From: Candidatus Gracilibacteria bacterium GN02-873
GTDB lineage: Bacteria > Patescibacteriota > Gracilibacteria > BD1-5 > UBA2023
DNA length: 64,000 bases
Direction of reading: 5' to 3'
Assembly (NCBI GenBank): GCA_003260345.1
Contig: MORC01000001.1
Coordinates: forward strand, 248,001 to 312,000
Below the pieces are notes generated by a model. It was not told the DNA's origin. It searched no databases and worked only from the letters and a program-made list of their open reading frames with translations. Positions 38,399-47,420 of this stretch are shown piece after piece. The position numbers and the translations under genes were made by a program. Position 1 is the stretch's first letter; every line of letters begins with the position of its first letter.

Positions 38399-40612
38399 AT
38401 GCTCAACCCTCAACAACAAGACGCTGTAAATACTATTGATGGTCCGCTTCTGATCAATGCTGGTGCGGGTTCTGGAAAAACCCATACACTCACGGAGCGC
38501 GTCGTTTCAATGATTCGTGATCACGAGATTTTACCAAAATCGATTTTTTGCGTGACTTTTACGAATAAAGCGGCACGAGAAATGCGTGAGCGCATTGCGA
38601 AAAAACTCGGAATTGAAGGGGAAAATATTAATCCATTTCGTGATGCGAGACTGCCTTTGGTTGGAACTTTTCACTCGGTGGCGGCATTTTTTTTGCGAAT
38701 GTTTGCTGATCGAGTTGGTTATGGCAAGGATTTTGTGATTTATGATGCGGATGATTGTCTTCGCCTCGTGAAGTCTATCATGAAAGAGCAAAATATCAAT
38801 GACAAAGAATTTAATCCGCGCGCGATTCACGGCGGAATTTCGCGTGCCAAGGGCGATGGGCTTTCTCCGGACGAATATTCACAAACAGTTGATTCGTACG
38901 CGACTTCTGTAATTCTTGATGTGTATCGCATTTATGCAGGGAAGATGAAACAACAAAATGCGATGGATTTTGACGATTTGTTGTTGCTTTTTCGGAAAAC
39001 GCTTGATATTCTTGAAGTGGTAGAATTTTTCCATAATCGATTTTCGCATTTTCTCGTAGATGAATATCAGGACACGAATCATTTGCAATACGAAATTATC
39101 CGAATTTTGGCTTCCAAAACACGAAATCTCTGCGTAGTGGGCGACGATTGGCAGGGGATTTATTCTTGGCGTGGCGCGGATATTCAGAATATTATTGATT
39201 TCAAAAAAGACTATCCTGAAGCAAAAATTATCAATCTGGAAGAAAATTATCGTTCTACCAAAAATATCATCAACGCGGCTAATGCGGTGATCAAAAATAA
39301 TGCCAATCAGATGGAAAAAACTCTTTTCACCAACAAGCCAGAAGGTGAAAAAGTGACGCTCATTGAAGGGCTTGATGAAAAACATGAAGCTGAGCAAATT
39401 GCAACGCTGATTCGTGATACGAAAGCCGAGGATTATAGCGAATTTGCGATTTTGTATCGAACCAATGGGCAATCTCGACTTTTGGAAGAAGCGCTCATCA
39501 AGAAAAATATTTCGTATCGTGTTTTTGGTGGAGTAAAATTTTACGAACGAAAAGAAATTAAAGATATTCTGGCGTATATTCGCGTGATTTTCAATCCGCT
39601 CGATATTTTGTCTTTGCGCCGAATTATCAATGTTCCTGGCCGAAAAATTGGAGAAAAATCACTGGAAAATTTTGAAAAATTGATGGAAAATGAACATCTC
39701 AATATTGCAGAAATTTCTGAAAATGAATGGCTTTTGAATGCGATGACGGGCGTCGGCGCCAATGGTATTCGCATGTTTTGTTCGAGTTATAAAATTTTTC
39801 GCGAGATTTCCAAGGAAAAAACCATCGCTGAGCTGATGGATGATATCATTAAACGAACGCGTTATGATGAGTATCTCAAGGCTGAGTATGATGACACCGA
39901 ATATGAGGGGAAAATGGAAAATCTTGCCGAATTTATGTCGATGGCGTCGCGCTATGATGGGCTTATGTATCCAGAAAATATTGCCACTTTTTTGGAAGAT
40001 ATCGCACTCATTACTGATCAGGATCGCGAGCAGGATGAAAAAAATAATGCGGGCCATGTTTCGCTTATGACTGTACATCTTGCGAAAGGGCTCGAATTTC
40101 CGACGGTATTTATTGCTGGGGCAGAGGAGGGGATTTTTCCACATTCTCGGTCGCTTGTTGATGGAGCTGCGCTTGAAGAGGAACGCCGCCTGATGTATGT
40201 GGCAATCACGCGTGCAAAGGAAAAGCTCTATATTTCTCGTGCGTATGAGCGATATAATTTTGGTTCATATTCTGCGAATCCAAAATCTCGATTTCTCAAA
40301 GAAATTCCAGAAGAATTTTTGGAAAATGCTGAACGAAAAGATCATGCTGCCAAAAGTATTTTTTCTGGGTCGTCGGGAAGTAGTTTTGGAAGTTTTGGGA
40401 ATGTTTTTTCTTCGAACACTTCTTCTATACCCAAGGCTCCAACTCACAAGAAAAATAATGCTTCGGATTTTGCTGTTGGAACGCGCGTTCGCCATCCGCA
40501 GTATGGAACAGGCACAATCGTCGCTATCAAGGAAAATATTGGTGATATCGCATTTTCTGGGATGGGCATCAAAAAAATGAATCTCGAAATTGCTCCTATT
40601 AGCAAGATTTAA
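38399..40612 (+). CDS. UvrD/PcrA-like superfamily 1 helicase
   Basis: 737 aa. 3'-5' DNA helicase of repair and replication restart. Motif I is NAGAGSGKT, motif Ia TFTNKAAREM, motif II DEYQDTN, motif III GDDWQGIYSWRGAD, motif IV NYRS, motif V VHLAKGLEFP and motif VI YVAITRAKEKLY. The C-terminal tail (VGTRVRHPQYGTGTIVA) is the Tudor-like RNA polymerase-binding domain of PcrA. The ATG at 38399 puts the Q-motif (LNPQQQDAV) at the N-terminus. No UGA codon in 737. Confidence 0.94.
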   Translation: MLNPQQQDAVNTIDGPLLINAGAGSGKTHTLTERVVSMIRDHEILPKSIFCVTFTNKAAREMRERIAKKLGIEGENINPFRDARLPLVGTFHSVAAFFLRMFADRVGYGKDFVIYDADDCLRLVKSIMKEQNINDKEFNPRAIHGGISRAKGDGLSPDEYSQTVDSYATSVILDVYRIYAGKMKQQNAMDFDDLLLLFRKTLDILEVVEFFHNRFSHFLVDEYQDTNHLQYEIIRILASKTRNLCVVGDDWQGIYSWRGADIQNIIDFKKDYPEAKIINLEENYRSTKNIINAANAVIKNNANQMEKTLFTNKPEGEKVTLIEGLDEKHEAEQIATLIRDTKAEDYSEFAILYRTNGQSRLLEEALIKKNISYRVFGGVKFYERKEIKDILAYIRVIFNPLDILSLRRIINVPGRKIGEKSLENFEKLMENEHLNIAEISENEWLLNAMTGVGANGIRMFCSSYKIFREISKEKTIAELMDDIIKRTRYDEYLKAEYDDTEYEGKMENLAEFMSMASRYDGLMYPENIATFLEDIALITDQDREQDEKNNAGHVSLMTVHLAKGLEFPTVFIAGAEEGIFPHSRSLVDGAALEEERRLMYVAITRAKEKLYISRAYERYNFGSYSANPKSRFLKEIPEEFLENAERKDHAAKSIFSGSSGSSFGSFGNVFSSNTSSIPKAPTHKKNNASDFAVGTRVRHPQYGTGTIVAIKENIGDIAFSGMGIKKMNLEIAPISKI

Positions 40613-40724
40613 AATGTTTCAAAAAACTTAAAAAAATTATTTTATTTTAAAACTTGTACAATGTTTGCTTCCATTTGAGGACTGAAATAAGGTGAAAATC
40701 GGTAAACAGGCAGGAGGATATGTT

Positions 40725-41406
40725 ATGAGTCTTGCGGCAAAAATTCGTTCAGCGCCGCCTGAGCTCATAAGATTGTGGGTGACAAATATTTGGTATTCTC
40801 GGGATACAAAAATTTGTGATGTATCACTGGAAGATATCTCTTTTGAGGATTTGGTAATATTTTTGGAAAGCGCATTTCATCGGAACGAGGTAACTTGTAA
40901 AAATTTTGTACAACAAGTTCCAGCGGAATATGCTGCCAAGTTTTTGCACGCGATTCTAGTGATGGATTCGGAAATCCAGCCGATTTTGCTCGCATCTTTT
41001 GAGTTTCGCGAACTTCCGGTCCGTGTTATTCAAAATTTTCTGACAAAATTTGTGACAATACGCCCATTGGTTCGTGTTCATATTTTTATAATATGAGGGA
41101 GGGGACTTTGCGGTATCTGTTTCAGGTCAACCCAAATTTGTCCTTGTTGCAAGGAATGCGGATGCATCAACGCATTGCGATACAATCACGGCTTGATCCC
41201 AACACTCGGCTTTTATCCTTTCCAAGAGTGTTTTATGGAACGAAGCGATTTCGCTATTCGGCGATTTCGAAGCCATTGGTGGAATTTGTGGAGGATATTT
41301 CTGACGTATATTCACAAAAGCGCGCAGTGCAGTATTTGCGCGAAAAGTGTTATTTGTCGCCAGAGGCGTCGTTGTATCTTATGCAACTCACAAGAAAAAA
41401 TCCTGA
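40725..41406 (+). pseudogene. Frame-broken hypothetical gene related to the 18009 gene
   Basis: AGGAGG lies 7 nt before the ATG at 40725. The first frame runs to about 41092 (helical, MSLAAKIRSAPPE...). The natural-looking continuation is in another frame from about 41093 (REGTLRYLFQVNPNLS, EDISDVYSQKRAVQYLREK). Frame 1 hits TGA at 41094 in an ATGA overlap with the second ATG, so two coupled genes are also possible. Near the end, AGAAAAAATCC precedes a TGA (41404) in a third frame, 9 nt before a terminator. Similarity to the 18009 protein across the break favours one broken gene. Confidence 0.5.
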
Positions 41407-41415
41407 TTTTCCTTG

Positions 41416-41443
41416 GAACCGCGCAGTTGGCGGTTCTTTTTTA
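41416..41443 (+). terminator. Terminator after the broken gene
   Basis: GAACCGC/GCGGTTC perfect stem followed by six T. Confidence 0.75.
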
Positions 41444-41539
41444 ATTTTAAAAAATTTTTATTGACAAAAAAGTTTTTGTATCACAATTTTTTTCCTTGAT
41501 GTGAGGCCTGTTGCTCAGCCAAGAAACGAAGGAGTTGAT

Positions 41540-41777
41540 ATGAATCCGAAAAAATCTTTTGCGCATCAAAAAGCACAAGCTATGATACGCTCGCATCATC
41601 GAAATCCTAAAAAAATTCGTTTTACGAAAAATCAGTTTCGCTTTTTACTCAACGCATGCAATGAAACTTTTGTTGGACAGATTCGAAGAACAATCCAATG
41701 TTCCGATTCGCGAAGTACATGAACGAGTTCAAGTGATGGCTCGCGGAGCGGAATATTTGATACCCGTCGTAATCTGA
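41540..41777 (+). pseudogene. Short basic ORF with a frame break, apparent UGA stop
   Basis: AAGGAG precedes the ATG at 41540. Frame 1 encodes a basic segment (MNPKKSFAHQKAQAMIRSHH, ..NACNET). Around 41661 a protein-like continuation lies in frame +1 (LLLDRFEEQSNVPIREV, ..MARGAEYLIPVVI) and ends at TGA 41775, 8 nt before a terminator hairpin. In frame 1 the first TGA is at 41720. It is either one frameshifted gene or two overlapping short ones. Confidence 0.45.
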
Positions 41778-41784
41778 AAAATTT

Positions 41785-41810
41785 TAAACCGCCATTTGGC
41801 AGTTTTCTTT
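41785..41810 (+). terminator. Terminator
   Basis: AAACcGCC/GGCaGTTT hairpin with ATTT loop and following T-rich tract. Confidence 0.6.
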
Positions 41811-41831
41811 TTCTAATTTTTTTGAAAATTA

Positions 41832-42392
41832 TTATTTCTGATAACAATGGCAATATTTCAGGTGATCATTCACAATTCCCGTACTTTGCAAAAATGCATA
41901 TACGCTTGTCGGCCCAAAAAATTTGAAACCACGTTTTTTGAAATCTTTTGCAATTTGCTCAGAAAGTTCGGTCTTGGGTGGTATATCGCTGATTTTTTCG
42001 TGATTTCCAAAAATAATTTTCTGATCCGTGAATGCCCAAATGTACTCAGAAAAACTTCCAAATTCTCGCTGAATTTCAAGAAAAATTTTTGCATTGTGTG
42101 CGAGTGCTTGGATTTTGAGGCGATTTCGAATAATATCAGGATTTTCGAGTAATTCTGCACATTTTTTCTCATCATATTTTTCGATTTTTTCCGCGTCAAA
42201 ATTATCAAAAGCTGCCCGCATCGCCTCGCGTTTCCGTAAAATCGTCTGCCAACTCAGTCCTGCCTGCATATATTCCAGCACCAACATTTCAAAAAATTTT
42301 TTATCATCAAAAACAGGTTTTCCCCATTCTTCGTCGTGATATTTTTTTTCGAGCTCACTTTTGAGCGCCCAATCACAATATTTTTTGCTCAT
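41832..42392 (-). CDS. tag: DNA-3-methyladenine glycosylase I
   Basis: 186 aa. Removes 3-methyladenine from alkylated DNA. Family marks: the zinc ligands Cys near the N-terminus (KKYCDWA) and YHDEEWG, the QAGLSWQTILRKRE helix, and FKFFGPTSVYAFLQSTGIVNDH with the C-terminal His/Cys (CHCYQK). No UGA codon. Confidence 0.93.
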   Translation of the reverse strand: MSKKYCDWALKSELEKKYHDEEWGKPVFDDKKFFEMLVLEYMQAGLSWQTILRKREAMRAAFDNFDAEKIEKYDEKKCAELLENPDIIRNRLKIQALAHNAKIFLEIQREFGSFSEYIWAFTDQKIIFGNHEKISDIPPKTELSEQIAKDFKKRGFKFFGPTSVYAFLQSTGIVNDHLKYCHCYQK

Positions 42393-42629
42393 TTTTTAAA
42401 TTTTAAAATTATATTTTAATGTATATTTTTTGAAAAATTTTGCAAATTTTTTTATTTTCTTTGGGATTTATTTTTTTAAAAAATGCTAAATTTTGCATTT
42501 TTCTCAAATATATTGCAAAAATTTGTATAAAAATATATTACCGCAAAAAATTGCAATAAGAAAAATTTTAGAAAAATCATTTATTTTAAGCCAAATATTA
42601 TTACAAAAATTTGCAATAGTGATTTTTTA
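42393..42629. other. AT-rich intergenic region, no gene
   Basis: Almost only A and T, with TTGCAA- or TTTGCAA-like words at about 42516, 42551 and 42610 and several TATT runs. No coding frame or clear hairpin. It separates tag from the secreted-protein cluster. Confidence 0.4.
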
Positions 42630-42631
42630 TA

Positions 42632-42658
42632 AAAAAAGACCCAGCATAACTGGGTCAG
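42632..42658 (-). terminator. Terminator of the 42688 gene
   Basis: GACCCAG/CTGGGTC hairpin, minus-strand run of seven T. Confidence 0.8.
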
Positions 42659-42687
42659 ATGGTTGTATACCACTTCTGTGTGACCTT

Positions 42688-43050
42688 CTATTTCTTAAGG
42701 TCTTTAACACATTTATCGTGGAGAGATTTTGGCGTTTTTTGGAGACACTCTTTTAAGAGATTTGCTCGATGGGCCTTGACTTGCGCATCAAAACGCAGCG
42801 CTGCCTTCGTAAAGTCTGCAAGCTCTTTTTTAAGCCCAATAATCTGGGCGGGCTCTTTCATTTTAATTGTTTCCATGTAGACCTGTTTCATGCTAGCATC
42901 AAGATCTGAAAGATATGCCGACCCTATGCCATAGCGGAAGCTGTAAGATATTACATCTTCCCTTTCCTTGTCGCTTTTTGCATCGGCTAAGACAAAGCCA
43001 CTAGTGACGAGAAGACTCAGGGATACAACCAGAGTTTGTAGATTCTTCAT
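42688..43050 (-). CDS. Small secreted protein 1 of a cluster of three
   Basis: 120 aa. Signal peptide (about 1-22, MKNLQTLVVSLSLLVTSGFVLA), then a charged helical mature part with two Cys near the C-terminus (ECLQK...DKCVK). AGGAGG lies 7 nt before the ATG. No UGA; stop TAG. It stands in tandem with two similar secreted ORFs, each with its own ribosome binding site and terminator. Unknown function; export to the surface or medium is likely. Confidence 0.65.
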   Translation of the reverse strand: MKNLQTLVVSLSLLVTSGFVLADAKSDKEREDVISYSFRYGIGSAYLSDLDASMKQVYMETIKMKEPAQIIGLKKELADFTKAALRFDAQVKAHRANLLKECLQKTPKSLHDKCVKDLKK

Positions 43051-43147
43051 TTTACACCTCCTATCTAAATGTTGTTAAAAAAGAACTACAAAGATATTAT
43101 AATGTAATTATATAAAAAGTCAAGTAATTCTATGAAAATAAAGAAAA

Positions 43148-43173
43148 GGACTTAACATATATGTGTTAAGTCC
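43148..43173 (-). terminator. Terminator of the 43184 gene
   Basis: GGACTTAACA/TGTTAAGTCC 10-bp perfect stem followed on the minus strand by TTTTC. Confidence 0.75.
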
Positions 43174-43183
43174 TAGGGTTGGA

Positions 43184-43537
43184 TTAGTAACCCATGAAAT
43201 GTTGATTGCAGGCCTTCTCATTGGTTGGTCCCATTTTATTGGCACAAGTAATGAAATTCTCCCTTTGAATGCGAGAAATAATGTGTATTTCCTGCTCACA
43301 CATCTTCCTCAGTTGGTCCCAGGATTGGAATTCCGCCTGAGAAACTGCCTGTCTCTGCATTGCTTGAGCTTGTACTCTGCAATTCATAGCTCTTGCCTTT
43401 GCTGACCGGATTTCTTCCCCCTTTGTTACAAAGGAAATCAAGTCGCCCATGGGGTCGTTTGATGATTTGACCCCTTGTGCCATCGCTGATGCCCCGAACA
43501 GAGCTACTAACCCTACCAAAAAGTGTAAATTCTTCAT
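43184..43537 (-). CDS. Small secreted protein 2 of a cluster of three
   Basis: 117 aa. Signal peptide (about 1-20, ending SAMAQ). The mature part is helical, Gln/Ala-rich, with four Cys (NCRVQ, KMCEQE, TCANK, ACNQH) that could form two disulfides. AAGGAGGT is placed 8 nt before the ATG. No UGA; stop TAA. No family recognised. Confidence 0.65.
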   Translation of the reverse strand: MKNLHFLVGLVALFGASAMAQGVKSSNDPMGDLISFVTKGEEIRSAKARAMNCRVQAQAMQRQAVSQAEFQSWDQLRKMCEQEIHIISRIQRENFITCANKMGPTNEKACNQHFMGY

Positions 43538-43649
43538 CTTGAAACCTCCTTGTTTGGAAAAAATAAAAACAGAAAAGAATTACACAATAATTATAATATA
43601 TTTTTATTAAAAGTCAAATAACTTTTTGTAGGTAATAAAAATAGCAAAA

Positions 43650-43675
43650 AAGTAGCCCAGAAGCCCGGACTACAA
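43650..43675 (-). terminator. Terminator of the 43689 gene
   Basis: GTAGtCCgGGC/GGGCTAC imperfect hairpin with minus-strand T-tract. Confidence 0.6.
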
Positions 43676-43688
43676 AAGAAGATGCTCG

Positions 43689-44045
43689 TTATTTATTTGG
43701 GAAATTTTTTTTAAGGCATGATGCAACATAACCTAACACTAAAGTCCGGCATACGTCTCGCCCTTGTTGCTGTCTCCGCCTGACTTCATCTTTCATTATT
43801 CTGACCCGATTTTCGAGTTCAACAATGATATTCGCATTTACATCGGAACCAGGTCGAGTTTTTAACTTCTGTACCTGATCTTCGATCTTTCTGCGATTAA
43901 AGTTCTGATCGTCAACTTGCTGTGCTTCTTTGGAAAGAAGCTTCAGGCAGCACCTATCAATGAGTTCATCGGTTGGAGATGCCTGAGTAGTTGCAACGAG
44001 AGTGAGAGCGGCCACTATCATAACGAGTTTTTGCAGTTTTTTTAT
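43689..44045 (-). CDS. Small secreted protein 3, apparent AUA start
   Basis: 118 aa from codon 44045. Signal peptide (KKLQKLVMIVAALTL..TQAS), then a helical mature part with Cys in DRCCLK, DVCRTL and SCLKK. AAGGAG (44053-44058) is 7 nt upstream of an ATA codon that begins the signal peptide; no ATG, GTG or TTG is in frame there. The frame is open further upstream to 44252, but that part is not protein-like. An internal ATG (44021) would cut the signal peptide. No UGA; stop TAA. Confidence 0.6.
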   Translation of the reverse strand: MKKLQKLVMIVAALTLVATTQASPTDELIDRCCLKLLSKEAQQVDDQNFNRRKIEDQVQKLKTRPGSDVNANIIVELENRVRIMKDEVRRRQQQGRDVCRTLVLGYVASCLKKNFPNK

Positions 44046-44118
44046 TTCAAGTCTCCTTGTAAAAGTGATGTACTGCAAATTTATTGCAATATAAATAAAC
44101 AAAAAGTCAAATAAAAAT

Positions 44119-44382
44119 TTAATGAATCCAAAAAATAATGCCCAAAATCCACAAAAAAGCAATAGTTGGAATAAGAATTTTGAAATTTGATTTTCACGCT
44201 TTGTGATAAATCGGTGCTTGCATTCCGAGCCAAACACCAAAAACTCCACCAAAAATCGCGAGCGTCCAAAGTGTTTTTTCGCTTACGCGCCACTTTTGAT
44301 AAATGGATTTTACTTTATCAATCCACATGATAGCATAGGAAAAAATATTGATCGCCGCCAAAAAAATAAAAAATTCACGCAT
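44119..44382 (-). CDS. DUF1294 family membrane protein
   Basis: 87 aa with three membrane helices. The family pattern is clear: FSYAIMWIDKVKS, WRVSEKTLWTLAIFGGVFGVWLGM, then HKAGKSNF. The TGA at 44194 is the Gly in HKAGKS, where relatives have a polar residue or short turn. The start at 44382 gives the usual length. Function unknown. Confidence 0.8.
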
Positions 44383-44499
44383 AAAAAAATTATATGAAAA
44401 ATTTTTCTGTTCGCAAATATTTCTCAAATTCTCAAAAAATCATCAAATTTTTGTAAAATCAAAAAAAATCTGATATATTGGTGGTATCTTTTTTAAAAA

Positions 44500-47161
44500 T
44501 ATGCATACTTTTTCTCAAAAAATTTCTGATGTGCTTGAAGATTTGGGCGTAACAGCCGAACAGGGCCTTTCTGATGCGGAAGTTGCCAAGCGCCACCAGC
44601 AATACGGAAAAAATGAACTTCCACAAAAAAAATGAAAATCGATTGTGATGATGTTTTTGGCGCAGTTGAATGATTGGCTCATTTATATTTTGTTTGCGGC
44701 GATTATTCTCACGATTTGGCATCAAGAATATATTGACGCGGCGATTATTTCTTTTGTGATTATCATTAACGCGGTGTTGGGCGTTGCGCAGGAATATCGC
44801 GCTGGAAAGGCGGTCGAGATTTTACGAAATATGACGGCGCCACAAGCGATTGTGCGTCGTGATGGGAAAACGCTCGAAATTTCTGCCAAAGAAGTGACGG
44901 TTGGTGATATTATTTTGCTGGATGCTGGGCGAATTGTGCCGGCAGATATTCGCTTGATTGAAAGCCAAGAATTGCAAATTGAGGAATCGGCGCTCACAGG
45001 AGAATCTGTACCAACCAAAAAAAAAGCCAATGAAATTTTTTCTGATCCAAAAACCACTATTGGCGATCAAAAAAATATGGCATTTATGTCGACAGTGGTG
45101 ACGGCAGGTCGTGGAGTTGGCGTGGTCGTAAATATTGGACTTTCGACAGAAATGGGGCACATTGCCAATATTCTCGAAAATGAAGAAAGCGTACAGACTC
45201 CACTCGAAAAAAATCTCGAGCAACTCGGGAAAACGCTTGGAAAAATGGCGATTGCGATTTGTCTCGTGATTTTTGTGGTGGGATATTTTCAAAATCGTGA
45301 TTTGAATGAAATTTTTCTTTTGTCTGTTTCGCTCGCGGTGGCTTCAATCCCAGAAGGTTTGGCGGCGATTGTTGCCGTTGTGCTTTCGATTGGTGTCACA
45401 AAAATGTCCAAAAAAAACGCGATCGTGAAGCGACTTGTTGCAGTGGAAACACTCGGTTCGGTCAATATCATTTGTTCTGATAAAACGGGGACACTTACGC
45501 AAAATAAAATGACGGTTGTGGAATTTTTTGTGAATGCAAACAGTACGCGCGTAGCGATTGATATACCGAAAAATCCAGAATTGATGCGACTTTCTGAAGG
45601 GATGACGCTTTGTAGTGATGCGACGTATGATGATGGGATTTCGACGGGCGATCCGACGGAAGTGGCGCTTTTGGTGTTTTCTGACGAACTGGGCATCAAT
45701 CGCAAAAAATTAGCGGAAAATTTCACGCGAATTGGTGAGGCTCCGTTTGATTCTGATCGCAAAATGATGTCTGTTTTGCTTCAAAATAATTCTCAAAAAT
45801 CTGAAAAAATTATTTACACAAAGGGCGCGGTGGATAATATTTTGGACATTTCGACACATATTTTAGACAATGGCGAAATTCGCGAATTGACCGATGAAAA
45901 ACGAAAAATGTATTTGCGCGCGATGAGCGCGATGTCAGACAAGGCACTTCGAACGCTTGGGCTTGCGTATCGAGTTTTGTCAGAAAATTTTTCAGAAAAT
46001 ATTTCTGCCACAGAAATGGAGAAAAATCTTATTTTTGTAGGGCTTCTCGGGATGATTGATCCGCCTCGCGAAGAAGTGAAAAATTCTATTCAAGTCGCGA
46101 AAAACGCAGGAATCACGCCTGTGATGATTACGGGAGATTATCCAAATACAGCTTTTGCGATTGCACAAGATTTGAACATTGCGAACAATATTTCTGAGGT
46201 GATTACAGGTCGAGAAATTGACGCGATGAGTCAAGAAGAGTTCACTCAGAAAGTCCTTCAATATAAAATTTTTGCGCGAGTTTCTCCTGAGCACAAAGTT
46301 CGAATTGTGCGTGCACTTCGCTCGCATGGAAATATTGTCTCGATGACGGGCGATGGTGTTAATGATGCACCTTCACTCAATGCGGCTGATATTGGTGTGG
46401 CGATGGGAATTACCGGAACGGATGTAGCCAAAGGCGCTGCGGACATGATTCTTTTGGACGACAATTTTACAACCATTGTGCAGGCGGTTGAGCAGGGACG
46501 AAATATTTATGCGAATATCAAAAAATCTGTAATTTTCCTCTTGTCGTGTAATCTCGGCGAAGTGATTGCGATGTTTTTTGTTCTCGTGATTGGTTGGCAA
46601 TCGCCACTTCTTGCGATTCAACTTCTTTGGATCAATCTCGTGACAGATTCACTTCCAGCGATAGCGCTCGGAATGGATCAGGGCGAAAAAGATATCATGG
46701 ATGAAAAACCACGAAACCCGAAAGATGGATTTTTCGCGAATAGCGCGGGCGCGCGTACGATTTTTTTTGGAATTCTCATGGGACTTGCGACAATCGCGGC
46801 ATTTTATCTCGGATTTGCAATGCACGGCGCGCCGATTGGTGGCAACAATTTTGCAACCGCAGAAGCTCGTACAATGGCCTTCATTACGCTTGTTTTCGCA
46901 CAATTATTTTTCGCACTTTCGATTCGTTCTGAACATGAAAGCATGATTTCTCGTGAGACTTTTTCGAATTTTTATCTCATTGGCGCGGTGGCTCTTGGAA
47001 TTATTTTGCAAATCCTCATCGTGAGCATTCCTGTGTTGGCACAGATTTTCAAGCTCACGGCGATTCCGACCTCGACTTGGCTGCTCGTGACGGCTCTTGC
47101 GCTCGTTCCGGCTATTCTCAATGAAATCAGAAAATTTTTCAAAACAAAAAAATCCTCTTAA
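44500..47161 (+). CDS. P-type ATPase, calcium-type, with a frame break at the N-terminus
   Basis: About 887 aa. Cation pump with TGES, the phosphorylation site DKTGTLTQNKM, TGDGVNDAPSLNAADIG and helix 4 PEGL as in Ca2+ pumps. The TGA at 44633 is Gly (QKKGKS). The conserved N-terminus (ISDVLEDLGV, GLSDAEVAKRHQQYG, NELP) is in frame with the body, but the only good ATG (44500, MHTFSQK) is one base out of frame; the shift falls in a run of seven A (44516-44522). Without that the first start is GTG at 44531, which still keeps most of the actuator domain. Confidence 0.88.
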
Positions 47162-47176
47162 AATGGGGATTTTTAT
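47150..47176 (+). terminator. Weak terminator after the P-type ATPase
   Basis: AATCCTC/GGGGATT hairpin overlapping the stop codon, followed by TTTTATTTTC. Confidence 0.5.
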
Positions 47177-47258
47177 TTTCTCAATTTTTTTCGCGAACTT
47201 CTGAAAAATTTTGTAGATTTCTTCTTGAATTTTCCTCCAAAAATCCCCGTTTCAGCTC

Positions 47259-47285
47259 TTGACATTTTGAAAATTTTCATATAAT
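47259..47285 (+). promoter_or_regulatory. Promoter of rpoB
   Basis: Consensus TTGACA (47259-47264) and TATAAT (47280-47285), spacer 15 nt. About 130 nt of leader follow. Confidence 0.65.
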
Positions 47286-47371
47286 TATCGCAGAATTTCC
47301 GTCAATCTTCATTTAACTATTTCGTATTCTTGTCATGATGCGAACAAATGTCGATATTGCGGAAAGATAAA

Positions 47372-47402
47372 TTTCCTGATTCTTATCAGGAAAAATTATT
47401 TT
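47372..47402 (+). promoter_or_regulatory. Attenuator-like hairpin in the rpoB leader
   Basis: CCTGAT/ATCAGG with TTCT loop, then AAAAATTATTTTTC, 20-50 nt before the rpoB ATG. It looks like a weak terminator within the leader. Confidence 0.45.
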
Positions 47403-47420
47403 TCTAACATCTAAGATTTC

